Of a stretch of 64,000 nt of DNA, positions 27,965 to 36,611 are shown piece after piece. The notes beneath the pieces are model-generated. The model was not told the DNA's origin. It saw nothing but the letters and a program-made list of their open reading frames with translations, and ran no database searches. The position numbers and the translations under genes were made by a program. The stretch comes from Streptomyces sp. NBC_01353. GTDB lineage: Bacteria; Actinomycetota; Actinomycetes; Streptomycetales; Streptomycetaceae. Positions within the stretch are counted from its first letter, which is position 1; the number at the start of each line of letters is the position of its first letter. The stretch covers positions 1 to 64,000 of the forward strand of contig NZ_CP108352.1 of assembly GCF_036237275.1 (NCBI RefSeq), given 5' to 3'.

Positions 27965-29101
27965 TCTTTTCGTTTGTTCGGTGGGTGTGGCGGAGTTGTT
28001 GGTGGGATCCTGGTGCGGTGTCTTTCAAGCCTTCGTCTGTTGTTCCTCCTTTGACGCGGCCGCAGTTGTCCGAGGCCCGGCGTGTGCGGGCGGCCGAGTT
28101 GTTCGATCAGGGATGCTCGGGTGCTGAGATCGCACGGATGCTGGGGGTCAGTGACGAGAGTGTGCGGCGGTGGAAGCGGGTCTGGGAGAAGGCCGGCGCC
28201 GATGCTCTGCGCCGGCGCCCGGCCACCGGTCGCCCGCCCAAACTGGACGATGCCCAGGTTGAGCAGGTGCGGGCTGCGCTGGAGCAAGGAGCCCAGGCCC
28301 ATGGCTTCGAGGCCGACCTGTGGACTCTGGAACGAGTCGGCCTGGTGGTCGACCGGGTGACAGGGGTAACGCTGTCGAAGGCCTCGGTGTGGCGGCTGCT
28401 GACCGGCCGGCTCGGATGGAGTCTGCAGCGGCCCGAACGTCGGGCGGTCGAGCGCGACGAGTCCGAGATCGCCCGTTGGGTCGCGCACGAGTGGCCGCGG
28501 ATCAAAAGGGGCGGTGAACACACGTGCCTGGATCGTCTTCCTCGACGAATCGGGAGTCTCGCTGCTGCCGCAGGTCCGCCGCACTTACGCACCCCGCGGC
28601 CGCACCCCGCTTCTGCGGCACCGGCTGAACTGGAAGCGCGCGTCGATGGCCGGGGCCCTGGGATTCCACGCCGCCGACCCCGATCGCGGGCCTCGCCTGT
28701 GCTTCCACCTCAAGCCCGGCAGCTACGACACCGCCGGACTCATCGAGGTCTTGGAGCAGATGAAGACGTTCTACCGCGGCGAGCGGGTGGTCCTGGTCTG
28801 GGACGGGCTGTCGGCTCACTGGAGCTGGGCGATGCGGGCCTGGGTCGCCGAGCAGGACTGGCTCACCCTGGAGCGATTACCGGCTTACGCTCCTGAGCTC
28901 AACCCGGTGGAACTGCTGTGGTCCTCGCTCAAGAAACGCGAGCTCGCCAACCTCGCCGGCGACCACCTCGCCGATGTCGCCGACGCCACCGAACAAGGCA
29001 TCCACCGCATCAACGACAACCCCCAACTGCCCTGGTCCTTCCTCGCCCACACCGGCCTCACCCTCCATACACCAACCCCACTGAACTAACGAAAAGATCA
29101 G
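27961..29101 (+). mobile_element. IS630-family insertion sequence, 1,141 bp
   Basis: The ends TTGATCTTTTCGTTTGTTCG and, reversed from 29101, CTGATCTTTTCGTTAGTTCA are near-perfect inverted repeats flanked by TA on both sides (27959-27960 and 29102-29103). It carries one transposase gene with a single frame change. It sits exactly in the stop codon of the amidohydrolase and cuts off the gene at 29104-29509. Confidence 0.93.
28018..29089 (+). pseudogene. IS630 transposase with one-base frameshift
   Basis: Part 1 (28018 to about 28507) encodes the HTH region: RPQLSEARRVRAAELFDQGC, ARMLGVSDESVRRW, RPERRAVERDESEIARWVAHEWPRIK. Part 2 (to 29089) encodes the DDE region: AWIVFLDESGVSLLP, VVLVWDGLSAHW and RLPAYAPELNPVELLWSSLKKRE. 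The frames join if one A is removed from AAAA at 28504-28507. Otherwise the gene and the IS look intact, so the shift may be a consensus error or a programmed site. Confidence 0.88.
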
Positions 29102-29103
29102 TA

Positions 29104-29509
29104 GGAGCTTCAACGTGGCCTCGTCCACAGGTTCGGGACCCAGAAGGCGCACCCGTTCGAGGGCCCGAAGGGCGGGAGCCGAGACTTCCTCGACCAGGTC
29201 CTGAACCTCGTCATGCAGCTGCCCCCAGACGTCGTGGACGCGGCCTACGGCCTCTTCTTCGTGTCGGGCAACCTGCATTCGGACATCAGATTCGATCATT
29301 AACGATTCGAACCGGGCCATGGCCGTATCCCAGCACGTCAGCAGCTCGCCGTACGCCTCTTGGCGCTGCCCGCGAAGCCACTGCCCGTGCTCGACCTGCG
29401 CCTGGTCCCGGACTGCCCGCCGGCCTACTCGCACGCCCATGAAGGCTCCAGCCAGCGCGGCCGCACTTGCTACTCCGGCCGATATGACGGCCGCCCACCC
29501 CTGATCCAT
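29104..29509 (-). pseudogene. Membrane-anchored hypothetical protein truncated by IS630
   Basis: From ATG 29509 (AGGATG upstream) the protein starts MDQGWAAVISAGVASAAALAGAFMGVRVG, a single N-terminal membrane helix, then about 100 helical residues (AQVEHGQWLRGQRQEAYGELLTCW...). About 135 residues remain before the IS right end at 29101. The frame then runs on through the IS to 28877. Proteins with this layout are common hypothetical proteins in Streptomyces. Confidence 0.7.
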
Positions 29510-29612
29510 GGGCGTCATCCTGCCGCACAGCCCGCCCGGGTAAGCCATCACGAGACCGCCATTGATGGCGATTCCGCTCCCCCCTTACCGCGTCGGCCGT
29601 GTTCGCTGCTCG

Positions 29613-29780
29613 CTACGTCCTCTGCTGCGGCGGCCTGTCGGTGGCCGGCTTCCACGCGAAGAACCCTGTCGTGATGCTGCCCAAGATGGCCGACCCGGCG
29701 ACGATCAGGGCGATCCCCCACTCGCTTAAGCGGGGGGGATCCTTCCATCTCAGGCTGACCGGCCGCCCGGAGTCCTCCCC
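29613..29780 (-). CDS. Possible small membrane protein
   Basis: The end of a minus-strand ORF (open to 29945) encodes WKDPPRLSEWGIALIVAGSAILGSITTGFFAWKP, a single plausible membrane helix, and stops at 29613. No good start or ribosome site is visible, so the left limit given is only approximate. Confidence 0.3.
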   Translation of the reverse strand, partial: GEDSGRPVSLRWKDPPRLSEWGIALIVAGSAILGSITTGFFAWKPATDRPPQQRT

Positions 29781-29886
29781 TTCTGGGCGCTGGCCCGCGC
29801 GCCTGTGCGCCCCCGGCTGGGTCTCACCTGGCGGGGGCGGGACGCCGATGCTGTGGCTGCCAGCCCAACGAGGAGAGCGAGAAGTG

Positions 29887-30639
29887 ATGGGGCGTCGGAA
29901 ACCCGGGAAGCAGCGCCGGCCGGGAAAGGACCGGCGGGAGTACACCCTTCGGGAGCTGGAGCCGCCAGGCAGCGCCTATGAGGACTGGTTCATCCCCGCT
30001 CAGGACACGGGCCCGCTACCCGAGGGGATCGACGAGGAGGCCGCCGACTTCCTGGATCGTGTGCAGCGACTCGGGCCGATCTACGGCAACGAGGTCCCCG
30101 AGGCCGCAGTGCATCTGGACATGTGCCTGGACTCGGGGAAGGTCGCCGTGCTCGAGGGCGGTGCGCCTCGGCTCGTCGATTTCCAGGGCCTGCTGGACAG
30201 GGCGCCAGGCCAGGATCTGGAGAGCGTCAGGGCCTCCACGCATCGACTGCACGCCCTCGGTGCGCTCCTCGTCGAGGTCGAGGAAGAGTACGGCGTGCCG
30301 TACGTGCGGTTTGTGCTGAAGCGGCCGGAGAAGCCTGGTGAGCCCTGGGCTTTCATGGGCGACAAGGGCGCGGTCGCGGCCACGACGTGCCTGCCGGACA
30401 AGATGTGGCACGATCTTCCCCCTGATGTCGCTGCGTCGACGGCATACCTGCGGAGCTGCCGAGGCCAGCTGCAGAAGCCCACCTTCGAGGACTTCGTCGA
30501 GCACCACCAGGGCACAGACATCGACAACGCGCGGAGGCTGTGGGATGCCGCCTGGGCGTCCGGGTTCGTCGACTACAAGGGTTGCGAGGCCTGCCCCGCC
30601 GGCCATCTGTGCACGCGCTCCGACCGGCAGGACGAGTAG
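29887..30639 (+). CDS. Hypothetical protein (250 aa)
   Basis: ATG 29887 follows GAGAGCGAGAAG. The N-terminus is strongly basic (MGRRKPGKQRRPGKDRREY). The rest is soluble and acidic (PLPEGIDEEAADFLDRVQRLGPIYGNEVPEAAVHLD, LHALGALLVEVEEEYGVPYVRFVLKRPEKPGEPWAFMGD). The C-terminus carries GCEACPAGHLC, a possible metal site. No family is recognised, but codon use and GC3 are typical of genuine genes. It is followed 54 bp later by the GNAT gene on the same strand. Confidence 0.75.
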   Translation: MGRRKPGKQRRPGKDRREYTLRELEPPGSAYEDWFIPAQDTGPLPEGIDEEAADFLDRVQRLGPIYGNEVPEAAVHLDMCLDSGKVAVLEGGAPRLVDFQGLLDRAPGQDLESVRASTHRLHALGALLVEVEEEYGVPYVRFVLKRPEKPGEPWAFMGDKGAVAATTCLPDKMWHDLPPDVAASTAYLRSCRGQLQKPTFEDFVEHHQGTDIDNARRLWDAAWASGFVDYKGCEACPAGHLCTRSDRQDE

Positions 30640-30693
30640 GCCCCGAAGGCCTCCCATGTCCGACTAGCAGGATTCGCGCTGGGCCAGCAGGCG

Positions 30694-31302
30694 ATGACTC
30701 ATACTCGCGGCATGGGGAAAGCATCTCGACGCCGAGCCGAGCGCGGAACCGTCGGCCGCCGCCCAGGACGACCTGACGTCACACTCCGGCCGCTGACGAG
30801 CGACGACATCACCGTCGCCAGCGAGATCCTGCGGGCGGGTGACGTTCTGCCGAAGGACATGCCCCGATACTTGGGGCACTCCCCCACGACCGAGAACGGG
30901 TTCGCATTCGGCACGGCGGCGGTCGTCGAGGGCGCTCTCATCGGAGTGGTGGTTGCGCAGGGCGTCCGGCTCGACCTAGCGATCGACCTGAGCGGCGGCG
31001 TGGGCCTCGTGGACGGCCTGGCAGTCGACCAGGCATTCCGAGGCGTGGGCATCGGGTCGCTGCTCCTCGAGGACACGGTGCAGCGGTTCCAGAGCCTGGG
31101 GCACCGCGGCGTAATCGCTCAACTCGCTGCTGGTCGCTCGGAGCTTGTGACCTTCTACACGAGGCACGGCTGGAGTGTCGGGCTGCCCGGTCAGGGCGCC
31201 GTTCTAGCCACTGATGAGGGACCAGTTGCGGTTATGGAGAACGCTGCGGCCCGCGTTGCCCGGCTCGCTCTGGTGTACGGCTCCAGGTCACCCTTCGTCT
31301 GA
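30694..31302 (+). CDS. GNAT-family N-acetyltransferase
   Basis: The 202 residues include a basic N-terminus (MGKASRRRAERGTVGRRPGR) and the GNAT fold: VTLRPLTSDDITVASEIL, GLVDGLAVDQAFRGVGIGSLLLEDTV (acetyl-CoA pyrophosphate loop Q/RxxGxG/A as RGVGIGS) and LVTFYTRHGWSV. Such enzymes acetylate amines of antibiotics, proteins or metabolites; the substrate is not predictable. An alternative start is ATG 30712. The ribosome site is weak at either. Confidence 0.85.
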   Translation: MTHTRGMGKASRRRAERGTVGRRPGRPDVTLRPLTSDDITVASEILRAGDVLPKDMPRYLGHSPTTENGFAFGTAAVVEGALIGVVVAQGVRLDLAIDLSGGVGLVDGLAVDQAFRGVGIGSLLLEDTVQRFQSLGHRGVIAQLAAGRSELVTFYTRHGWSVGLPGQGAVLATDEGPVAVMENAAARVARLALVYGSRSPFV

Positions 31303-31313
31303 GCGCATCGTCG

Positions 31314-31853
31314 TCAGTCCTGTGCCTCAGGATCGACTGCCGCTGGGAAGCCCAAGCGATCAAGAAGCGCGTCGAAGAGCTCTTCCACGAAGGTTTCGTG
31401 GGACCGCAAGACTTCCTCGATCGTGGTCACGTCCACACCCGGACCAACTCCCGCAGACCGAGCCCAGGCGAGGGCACGGCTGGCGTCGCCAGGCACACAG
31501 GCGTCCATCTCGGACGAAGGACGGTCCGACATCTCTGCCGCGATCTCCAGATTCAGCCACGCATCCCACTGATCACCCCCAGGTTCCAGACCCCAGACCA
31601 CTGCGACGCTGCTGTCGTGCACGGACGCTACACATGCGGGAGCTCCGGTCCACTCCACCACTGCTCGCAGGACCTCTTCAGGCTTGTCCCGCAGGGTGTC
31701 ATGGTGGAACTGCAACGTCTGCCATCCACCAGGCCTCGGCCACCAAGCGGTTGTGCCGCCCTCGTCGTCCTCCTTCACACCACCGAAGACCGGGGCCTCA
31801 AGCAATGGCCGCCCACTGCGACCGAAGACCAGCTCACCCGAGAACCCCACCAT
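31314..31853 (-). CDS. Hypothetical protein (179 aa)
   Basis: GGAGAGGAG precedes the ATG at 31853. It is a soluble acidic protein with motifs such as VFGRSGRPLLEAPVFGGVKEDD, GGWQTLQFHHDTLRDKPEEVLRAVVEWTGAPACVASVHDSS and a helical C-terminus (TTIEEVLRSHETFVEELFDALLDRLG). It has the style of small Streptomyces proteins resembling immunity or phage-defence partners, but no family is recognised. It converges on the GNAT gene with a gap of 11 bp. Confidence 0.72.
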   Translation of the reverse strand: MVGFSGELVFGRSGRPLLEAPVFGGVKEDDEGGTTAWWPRPGGWQTLQFHHDTLRDKPEEVLRAVVEWTGAPACVASVHDSSVAVVWGLEPGGDQWDAWLNLEIAAEMSDRPSSEMDACVPGDASRALAWARSAGVGPGVDVTTIEEVLRSHETFVEELFDALLDRLGFPAAVDPEAQD

Positions 31854-31942
31854 TGCTCCTCTCCAGCGCCGTTCCTCGCACGATAGAGGCGACCTCGGAC
31901 AGCAGTGTTCTGGCGAGCCCGTGCCGGCTCAGGGACGGGCGG

Positions 31943-32548
31943 TCAGCGGATTCGTACGATGGCGCAGGTGAACGTCGTGTCCTGGAGCAGCGTGGGAGTG
32001 ATGGCGATGCCGGTCAGGTGCTCGGCCAGGGCGAACGCCGCCTGCGGGGAAAAATCCGGTTCCGGATCCTCCACCTCGAGATGGAAGCCGATCCGTCGCA
32101 TGACGTCGAGGAGTTCGTCGGGCGCGGTGCCCCACCGGTCCTCCGGGAACATGGGGTCGAAGCACAGTCGCAGCACCTGGTCCTCTGCCCAGAGGAACAT
32201 GCCGAGGGCGTTGATGTTGGTGAAGTGGGAGATCCAGCTCGTTCCGGCGGAGGCCGGCAGTGCTCGTTCTTCGGTGACCCCGAGGTAGCCGTTGGGTTCG
32301 ATCAGCAGTGTCCAGGCACCCGCAGTCGTCATGGCGACCAGCTGACGGTCGCCCTCCTCCAGGTTGTGCTGGGCGAAGGCGGCGTCGACGACTGCGGCTA
32401 TGCCCCGCAGGGGCGCCTCCGGTCGTCCTTCGAGCCGGGACATCAGCTCGGCAGGCGACAGGCCCCGCACCAAGGTGAAGCAGTAAGCCTCAGCGATGTC
32501 TGGAAAGTCGTTCTCGAACCACGCGTAGTCCGCTCCGGTCTTCGTCAT
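31943..32548 (-). CDS. DUF6461-family protein (201 aa)
   Basis: ATG 32548 has AAGGA about nine bases upstream and is preferred over ATG 32557. The N-terminus DYAWFENDFPDIAEAYCFTLVRGLSPAELMSRL is the signature of the DUF6461 family of Streptomyces. NGYLGVTEERALPAS, SWISHFTNINALGMFLWAED and FDPMFPEDRWGTAPDELLDVM follow. Function is unknown; no membrane or export signal. The upstream hypothetical gene ends inside its first 59 bp. Confidence 0.85.
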   Translation of the reverse strand: MTKTGADYAWFENDFPDIAEAYCFTLVRGLSPAELMSRLEGRPEAPLRGIAAVVDAAFAQHNLEEGDRQLVAMTTAGAWTLLIEPNGYLGVTEERALPASAGTSWISHFTNINALGMFLWAEDQVLRLCFDPMFPEDRWGTAPDELLDVMRRIGFHLEVEDPEPDFSPQAAFALAEHLTGIAITPTLLQDTTFTCAIVRIR

Positions 32549-32885
32549 GCCGCCCATCCTTGCCCCTGCGTCTGACAGCGGAGGAGGCCCGGCCACCAGC
32601 GAACTGGGCAGGAATCTCCCGCCGGTCCACCACACCCGCCACCACAACCTGCGGGAAGGAACCACCAAACGTCTGCAGCCTGGCCCATCCCAGGGACCGG
32701 CCGGCCTTACGCATCGCCGAGCGAATCAGAGCGACCCCGCCCAACTCTTCCGCCTCATCAACACCGAGCCGGAGCTCGTACGACCCACCGAACCCGCCGC
32801 CTCCCGGAGGACACGACCGACGCAACAACGGCACCAGGACGGCAACAAGACGCTCATGACGCGGATCACCCGCAAACGACGGCAT
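32490..32885 (-). CDS. Hypothetical protein, low support
   Basis: From ATG 32885 the ORF gives 131 residues. The middle looks protein-like: RSAMRKAGRSLGWARLQTFGGSFPQVVVAGVVDRREIPAQFAGG. The last 20 residues are basic and run into the DUF6461 start region in another frame. A longer start (to 32981) gives implausible residues. It may be a real gene whose end is disturbed, or a decayed one. Confidence 0.45.
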   Translation of the reverse strand: MPSFAGDPRHERLVAVLVPLLRRSCPPGGGGFGGSYELRLGVDEAEELGGVALIRSAMRKAGRSLGWARLQTFGGSFPQVVVAGVVDRREIPAQFAGGRASSAVRRRGKDGRHDEDRSGLRVVRERLSRHR

Positions 32886-32969
32886 CCACCGAGCGTAGCC
32901 AGACACAACACAGCCCCACCCCGCGTTCCGCCACACCCACCCACAGGAGCGACAAGCCCCCCACCCACC

Positions 32970-33052
32970 GAACGACACCACCCTTCACCAGCAAAACGAC
33001 ACCCGGGCACCGGCAACACCCCAGCCCAACACCAGTGAAAACCTATGACGCA
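32970..33052 (-). repeat. Dispersed non-coding element, copy B
   Basis: On the minus strand GCGTCA..TTTTCACTGG..GGTGTCGTT..GGTGAAGG..TGGTGTCGTTCGGTGGG, the same order as copy A at 1466-1555. It abuts the broken FG-GAP gene, whose reading frame runs into it. Confidence 0.5.
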
Positions 33053-33079
33053 CACCCAATGCACAACACACGACGACCA

Positions 33080-33400
33080 TCAACCACAGGACACCCTCGC
33101 CGTCCGTGGCCACCAGGTCGGCCCGGCCGTGCCGTCGAGGTCCGAACCGGCGGCGATCTTGTTGTAGATCTGCCAGCCCGTGCCGACGTGCACGCGGGGG
33201 GCAAACGTGCCGTCGCCCTTGCCCAGGTAGAGCCACTGCACGCCGGAGCCGTCGACCGCGACCAGGTCGCCGGTGGCGTTGCCGCCGACAATGCCGACAA
33301 TTTCGATCTGCTTGTACACCCCCCAGCCCGAGCCGATACGGGTGCGCCCCGGCACATCGTCCTGGCCGTCGACCGGGCTCCGGTTCAGGAGGCAGTGGTG
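33080..33400 (-). pseudogene. FG-GAP/VCBS repeat protein fragment
   Basis: The translation contains repeats typical of secreted FG-GAP proteins: GRTRIGSGWGVYKQIEIVGI, GDLVAVDGSGVQWLYLGKGD, GTFAPRVHVGTGWQIYNKI, SDLDGTAGADLVATDGEGVLWL. The last part lies in a second frame. The gene's N-terminus and C-terminal end are missing, and the left end runs into repeat copy B. Confidence 0.75.
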
Positions 33401-33624
33401 GATCTGTCCGAGCATGCGGTTGAACAGGGTGGGCATGCCAGTCTCCGGCCTCGCGCCGGCGCCGGTAATGAGCATTGGCACCTGGTTAGTTGGTCAGGGT
33501 GGAGAAGGCCCAGAGGCAGCCGGCGTGGTTGAGCCGGTCAGGATCAGGCCGGCAGCGAACGGGGCTTGACAGAGGCGGTCCGATGCCGTGTTCTCACAAC
33601 AGGGGCGACGACGGTGGGGGACCG

Positions 33625-33837
33625 ATGACGACAGCAGGAGACGACCGGCCCGGTGCCGAGCCCGCGGGCGGCGGCGGGAGCCAGGAGCACAGCGCTCCGA
33701 AGCCACCCGACAAGGACAACCACTACATTCGGAGAGACTTCATCCATGTGCTCCTCGTGATCCTCGCCATCCTCGCGCTGGGCGCCGTTCTCTCGATAGC
33801 CGGCGATGGCTGCACCAGTAACTGCGTCGACCCCTGA
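33625..33837 (+). CDS. Small membrane protein (70 aa)
   Basis: GTGGGGGA precedes ATG 33625. The first 40 residues are hydrophilic and Gly/Pro-rich (MTTAGDDRPGAEPAGGGGSQ). Then come RRDFIHVLLVILAILALGAVL, one membrane helix, and a short tail with two cysteines (DGCTSNCVDP). Function unknown. Longer upstream in-frame codons do not look coding. Confidence 0.65.
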   Translation: MTTAGDDRPGAEPAGGGGSQEHSAPKPPDKDNHYIRRDFIHVLLVILAILALGAVLSIAGDGCTSNCVDP

Positions 33838-33880
33838 CACGTCGGCACAGAGCCCCGAAAGCGACGCTCGGCCCAGCAGA

Positions 33881-34297
33881 CTACGGCCCGGACCGCCTCC
33901 ACGCGACTGGCACCCGGCAAGTCGATGACCGGGTTCCCTCGTAGGGATGCTTCTCCCCCGGTCGGCGAACCGGGCGAACCGGCGGATCCGTCGATGGGGA
34001 CATACACATCGATGAGCAGACGTCGCCGAACCCGGGCTCGTGGTCCTGGACCTCAACGCGCCGACGAAGACACCGCCGAGCGGTGATGGACGCCCTCCGA
34101 CAGCAGTGGGCCACCTCCCCGCCGACCTGGGCGCCCGCACGCACATGCGCCGTCGTCAACGCCCCGGCCGCATCGAGCTCCAGCAGCCGCGCAACCAGCA
34201 CCGGCCTGGACTCCCTCAGCCCTGCCGTGACCTCACCCCACGCGCCCGGCTCCCCCGCCCCACACCCTTCCGCACGCGCAAAACCGTCACCGACCAC
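33881..34297 (-). pseudogene. N-terminal fragment of a Mu/TniA-like transposase
   Basis: The part VLVARLLELDAAGALTTAHVRAG resembles the N-terminal helix-turn-helix start of large Streptomyces Mu/TniA-like transposases. Beyond about residue 60 the frame loses all resemblance, and no DDE motif follows. The array of TGACA motifs immediately upstream (34376-34492) supports a transposon end. Confidence 0.4.
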
Positions 34298-34375
34298 CGT
34301 GCCGCCGCGCAGCCCTCAAAAGGATCAGAAGTGCCGTTCTCAAGACAGTGGAGCGGAGTGGGGTGTACCGCCCCA

Positions 34376-34492
34376 TGACAGCCACGCCCGCCCCAGGTGC
34401 CGCCCCGTGTCAGTGACCACGCCCTCGCTCAAGGACCGACCAGTGACAACGCACCGGCCTGACATACCGTCACTGACACCGCTCCACTGACA
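34376..34492. repeat. Array of six TGACA/TGTCA motifs
   Basis: TGACA or its complement occurs at 34376, 34408 (TGTCAGTGAC), 34444, 34460, 34475 and 34488, often as CAGTGACA or CACTGACA, with near-even spacing. It lies upstream of the transposase-like fragment. It could be an end with multiple transposase-binding sites or an operator array. Confidence 0.5.
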
Positions 34493-34663
34493 CCACCCCG
34501 GCACATCGCACGTGAAGCTCGGCGTATGCATTTCGAACACACGCGCGAGGCGCGAGAAGCTCACCGCTGCCCAGCTCGCCGCAATCGCGGCGCTGGGCGT
34601 GGACTGGGCGTGACACCGGCTGCGGCTGGTCGTTGAACAGGACGGTCAAGCGAAGTGCACCGA

Positions 34664-34693
34664 GAGGCCCCGGGCGTCATCGCCCGGGGCCTC
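34664..34693. terminator. 13-bp GC hairpin
   Basis: Arms 34664-34676 (GAGGCCCCGGGCG) and 34681-34693 are perfectly complementary around TCAT. No U-run follows. Which gene it serves is unclear, since both sides hold decayed DNA. Apart from this, 34493-34784 contains no gene. Confidence 0.6.
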
Positions 34694-34784
34694 GTGCTGT
34701 CGGCGGCCGGCGGCTCCGCCCGGACATGGCGCGGGCCTGCAACGCGAGGTGCAACACCGATTCCACGAACCTCTATCCGAGGCA

Positions 34785-35310
34785 TCACCGCAGGTCAGAG
34801 CGCGATGCGCGGCGGTGTTTGCACTGGACGTGTCGCCCTGGACGCTTTCGACGCTGCGGCCGCTCCGTGGCGTGAGGCCCTCGAGGACCTGGACGAAGAC
34901 GTCCTCGCCGAGGCCGCCGCCGAAGCGCGGGCCTTCGGCGCCGGCCCGGCGGCCGCCGTCGAGCTGGTGCGCGGCCTGCTCGGGCAGTTGGCCGACTGGC
35001 AGCAGTCGATCGGCGAGCTGGGCCGCGCGCTCACCACGGCAGCTGAAGGCCATACCGCTACCCGGCTGGTCCACCGACGCCGGCCGCACCGAGGACATCG
35101 GGTGGGCGCCAGGCCCGCACCACGCTGCTCGAGGCCGTCGCACGCCACCACCACGCTCACCTGCTCGCCGCTATCGTCGAGCTCGGCGGTGAGCTGGAGC
35201 TCCCAGCTACCCGTAACGGGCGCTTCAGGGGCGCGGTCATCCCAGAAGGCTGCGCGGTCAGCGACGCCGGCCGCCGCCGATGCGGCGGTCGTCGGCCAGT
35301 GCGGTAAGCG
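34785..35310 (+). pseudogene. Decayed helical protein gene
   Basis: Three frames joined give a coherent protein: ALDAFDAAAAPWREALEDLDEDVLAEAAAEARAF...VRGLLGQLADWQQSIGELGRALT, then LPGWSTDAGRTEDIGWAPG, then TLLEAVARHHHAHLLAAIVELGGELELP. Frame changes are needed near 35040 and 35115. No family is recognised. The two shifts could be decay or consensus errors. Confidence 0.5.
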
Positions 35311-35650
35311 GGCCGAACTCGCAGGCAAGCTCGTTCCACGTCAGAACCTCGCCACAGCGGGCCGGGAACTCCTTCGGGTTGAACTCGGGCATGGTCCAGG
35401 TGCCAGTGCCCCGGTCCCGCAGCCACAAATCCCCGTCACCGTCGACCACAGTCGGCGGGACCGGTACGGGCTCGGCCTGATCGGTGGGCTCCCAGGTGAC
35501 CCGGCCCGGATGGGAAACGCGGCGCAGCTCGGTGGTGGCCAGCCGCGCGGCCAAGTCACGGGTGGACTCTTCGGCGTCCTTGACCGACTCGAGTCGGAAT
35601 GCGTCGTCAAGTACGGGCAGGGCTGGATTCTTGCTGCGCTTTGAACTCAT
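35258..35650 (-). CDS. Hypothetical protein (130 aa)
   Basis: A strong GGAGGT precedes ATG 35650. The product is soluble: MSSKRSKNPALPVLDDAFRL, then STRDLAARLATTELRRVSHPGRVTWEPTD, and WLRDRGTGTWTMPEFNPKEFP. Such short proteins are frequent in Streptomyces arms. Its 3-prime end overlaps the antisense decayed gene (34785-35310). Confidence 0.7.
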   Translation of the reverse strand: MSSKRSKNPALPVLDDAFRLESVKDAEESTRDLAARLATTELRRVSHPGRVTWEPTDQAEPVPVPPTVVDGDGDLWLRDRGTGTWTMPEFNPKEFPARCGEVLTWNELACEFGPLTALADDRRIGGGRRR

Positions 35651-35734
35651 AAGCTGACTACCTCCGGTGGGGGGCGTCACATCCGTTATGGCACCCCGCA
35701 GAGCAACACGGTATCCGAGGCGGGAGCCGGGCCA

Positions 35735-35850
35735 GGCCTCCTCCGCTGGAAACGGTCAGCAAGCCCGCCGACGCCCAGGAAGATGCTCTGCGCCAGGTCA
35801 GCGACTTGTTGGGTGAGGCGAGGAAGGCACTCGACACGCTGACGGAGTAG
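35735..35850 (+). pseudogene. C-terminal gene fragment
   Basis: A short plus-strand reading (PADAQEDALRQVSDLLGEARKALDTLTE, stop at 35850) looks like the helical end of a protein. No start or ribosome site is seen, so it is probably a leftover. The 3-prime end of the convergent minus-strand gene follows at 35877. Confidence 0.3.
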
Positions 35851-35876
35851 CTGGAAGCAACCGTCCAGCCCACGGT

Positions 35877-36335
35877 TCAGTCCCCGCTCGGTACAACCCT
35901 CTCCGGGGCGGGCGCGGCGTCCAGGCGGTCCAGGCGTTCGTAGAGAGCGCGAACGAGGCGGGCGCGGTTCTGGACGCAGCGCACGGTGCCCTCCAGCGTC
36001 GCGGACAGCCGGCCTTCCGCCTCGCGCAGGACAACGTCGGCGAGCGCCCAGGGGCAGCTGCTCTTCGACAGCTGGTCGGCCCGGCGGCGGACGTCGGAGG
36101 CGAGCGCGCGGGCGTGGCCGGTGAGCTGGAGGGCGATCTGCTCCAAGTCGCGGGTCGCGAGCGTGTCCTCGCCGGTCCAGACGAGGACGGCCGTGACGAA
36201 GCTTTCGTACGGCTCGCGATCGAGCGGGAGCCCGGCTTCGATCAGGCCGTCGGGGTCGTACAGGACCGTGTGGGAGCTGGTGTGCATGGCGGGCCTCGCT
36301 GCCAAGAGCGTCGTGAGCGGGTGGCCGGCGGTCAC
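35877..36335 (-). CDS. Hypothetical helical protein (152 aa), paralogue of the IS-interrupted gene
   Basis: The GTG at 36335 overlaps the upstream TGA (GTGA), so translation is coupled to the 36332-36514 gene. The product has SHTVLYDPDGLIEAGLPLDREPYESFVTAVLVWTGEDTLATRDLEQIALQLTGHARALASDVRRRADQL and a helical C-terminus (LVRALYERLDRLDAAPAPE). It sits downstream of a whiJ-like regulator set on the same strand. An interrupted relative lies at 19857-21362. Function unknown. Confidence 0.75.
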   Translation of the reverse strand: MTAGHPLTTLLAARPAMHTSSHTVLYDPDGLIEAGLPLDREPYESFVTAVLVWTGEDTLATRDLEQIALQLTGHARALASDVRRRADQLSKSSCPWALADVVLREAEGRLSATLEGTVRCVQNRARLVRALYERLDRLDAAPAPERVVPSGD

Positions 36336-36514
36336 CGCTGGGCGTCCTCGCCGCCGTCGGCCCCGTCGTCCTGGTCCTCGGGCCGCTGGAAGAGGAACCG
36401 GGCGAAGCCGCGGTCCGCGCGGGCCAGCAGGGCCGGAGAGGGGACGCCGTAGGCGGGCGACTGGAGGCCGCGGCCCTCCGGTGCCGGGGCAGTGGAATCG
36501 GTGTGTGCGCGCAA
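36332..36514 (-). CDS. Small acidic protein coupled to the 152-aa gene
   Basis: A TTG at 36514 follows GGAGAGGCGGGG and yields 60 residues, ending RFLFQRPEDQDDGADGGEDAQR. Its stop overlaps the next start. Small acidic proteins with a FLFQRP-like end are common beside Streptomyces XRE regulators. The start codon choice is uncertain. Confidence 0.55.
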   Translation of the reverse strand: MRAHTDSTAPAPEGRGLQSPAYGVPSPALLARADRGFARFLFQRPEDQDDGADGGEDAQR

Positions 36515-36611
36515 GGATGCCCCGCCTCTCCGGCTGGTGGTCCGTCGGTGCCGTCGACGCTACGCAGCTACGGTCCGCGCTCTCAACGAAGTTGCGGAGA
36601 ATTGCGGGACT

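Noticed and set aside
28504-28507. Programmed frameshift in the IS630 transposase
   Set aside because: The shift needed is +1 or -2 at AAAA, not the usual -1; a consensus error is simpler.
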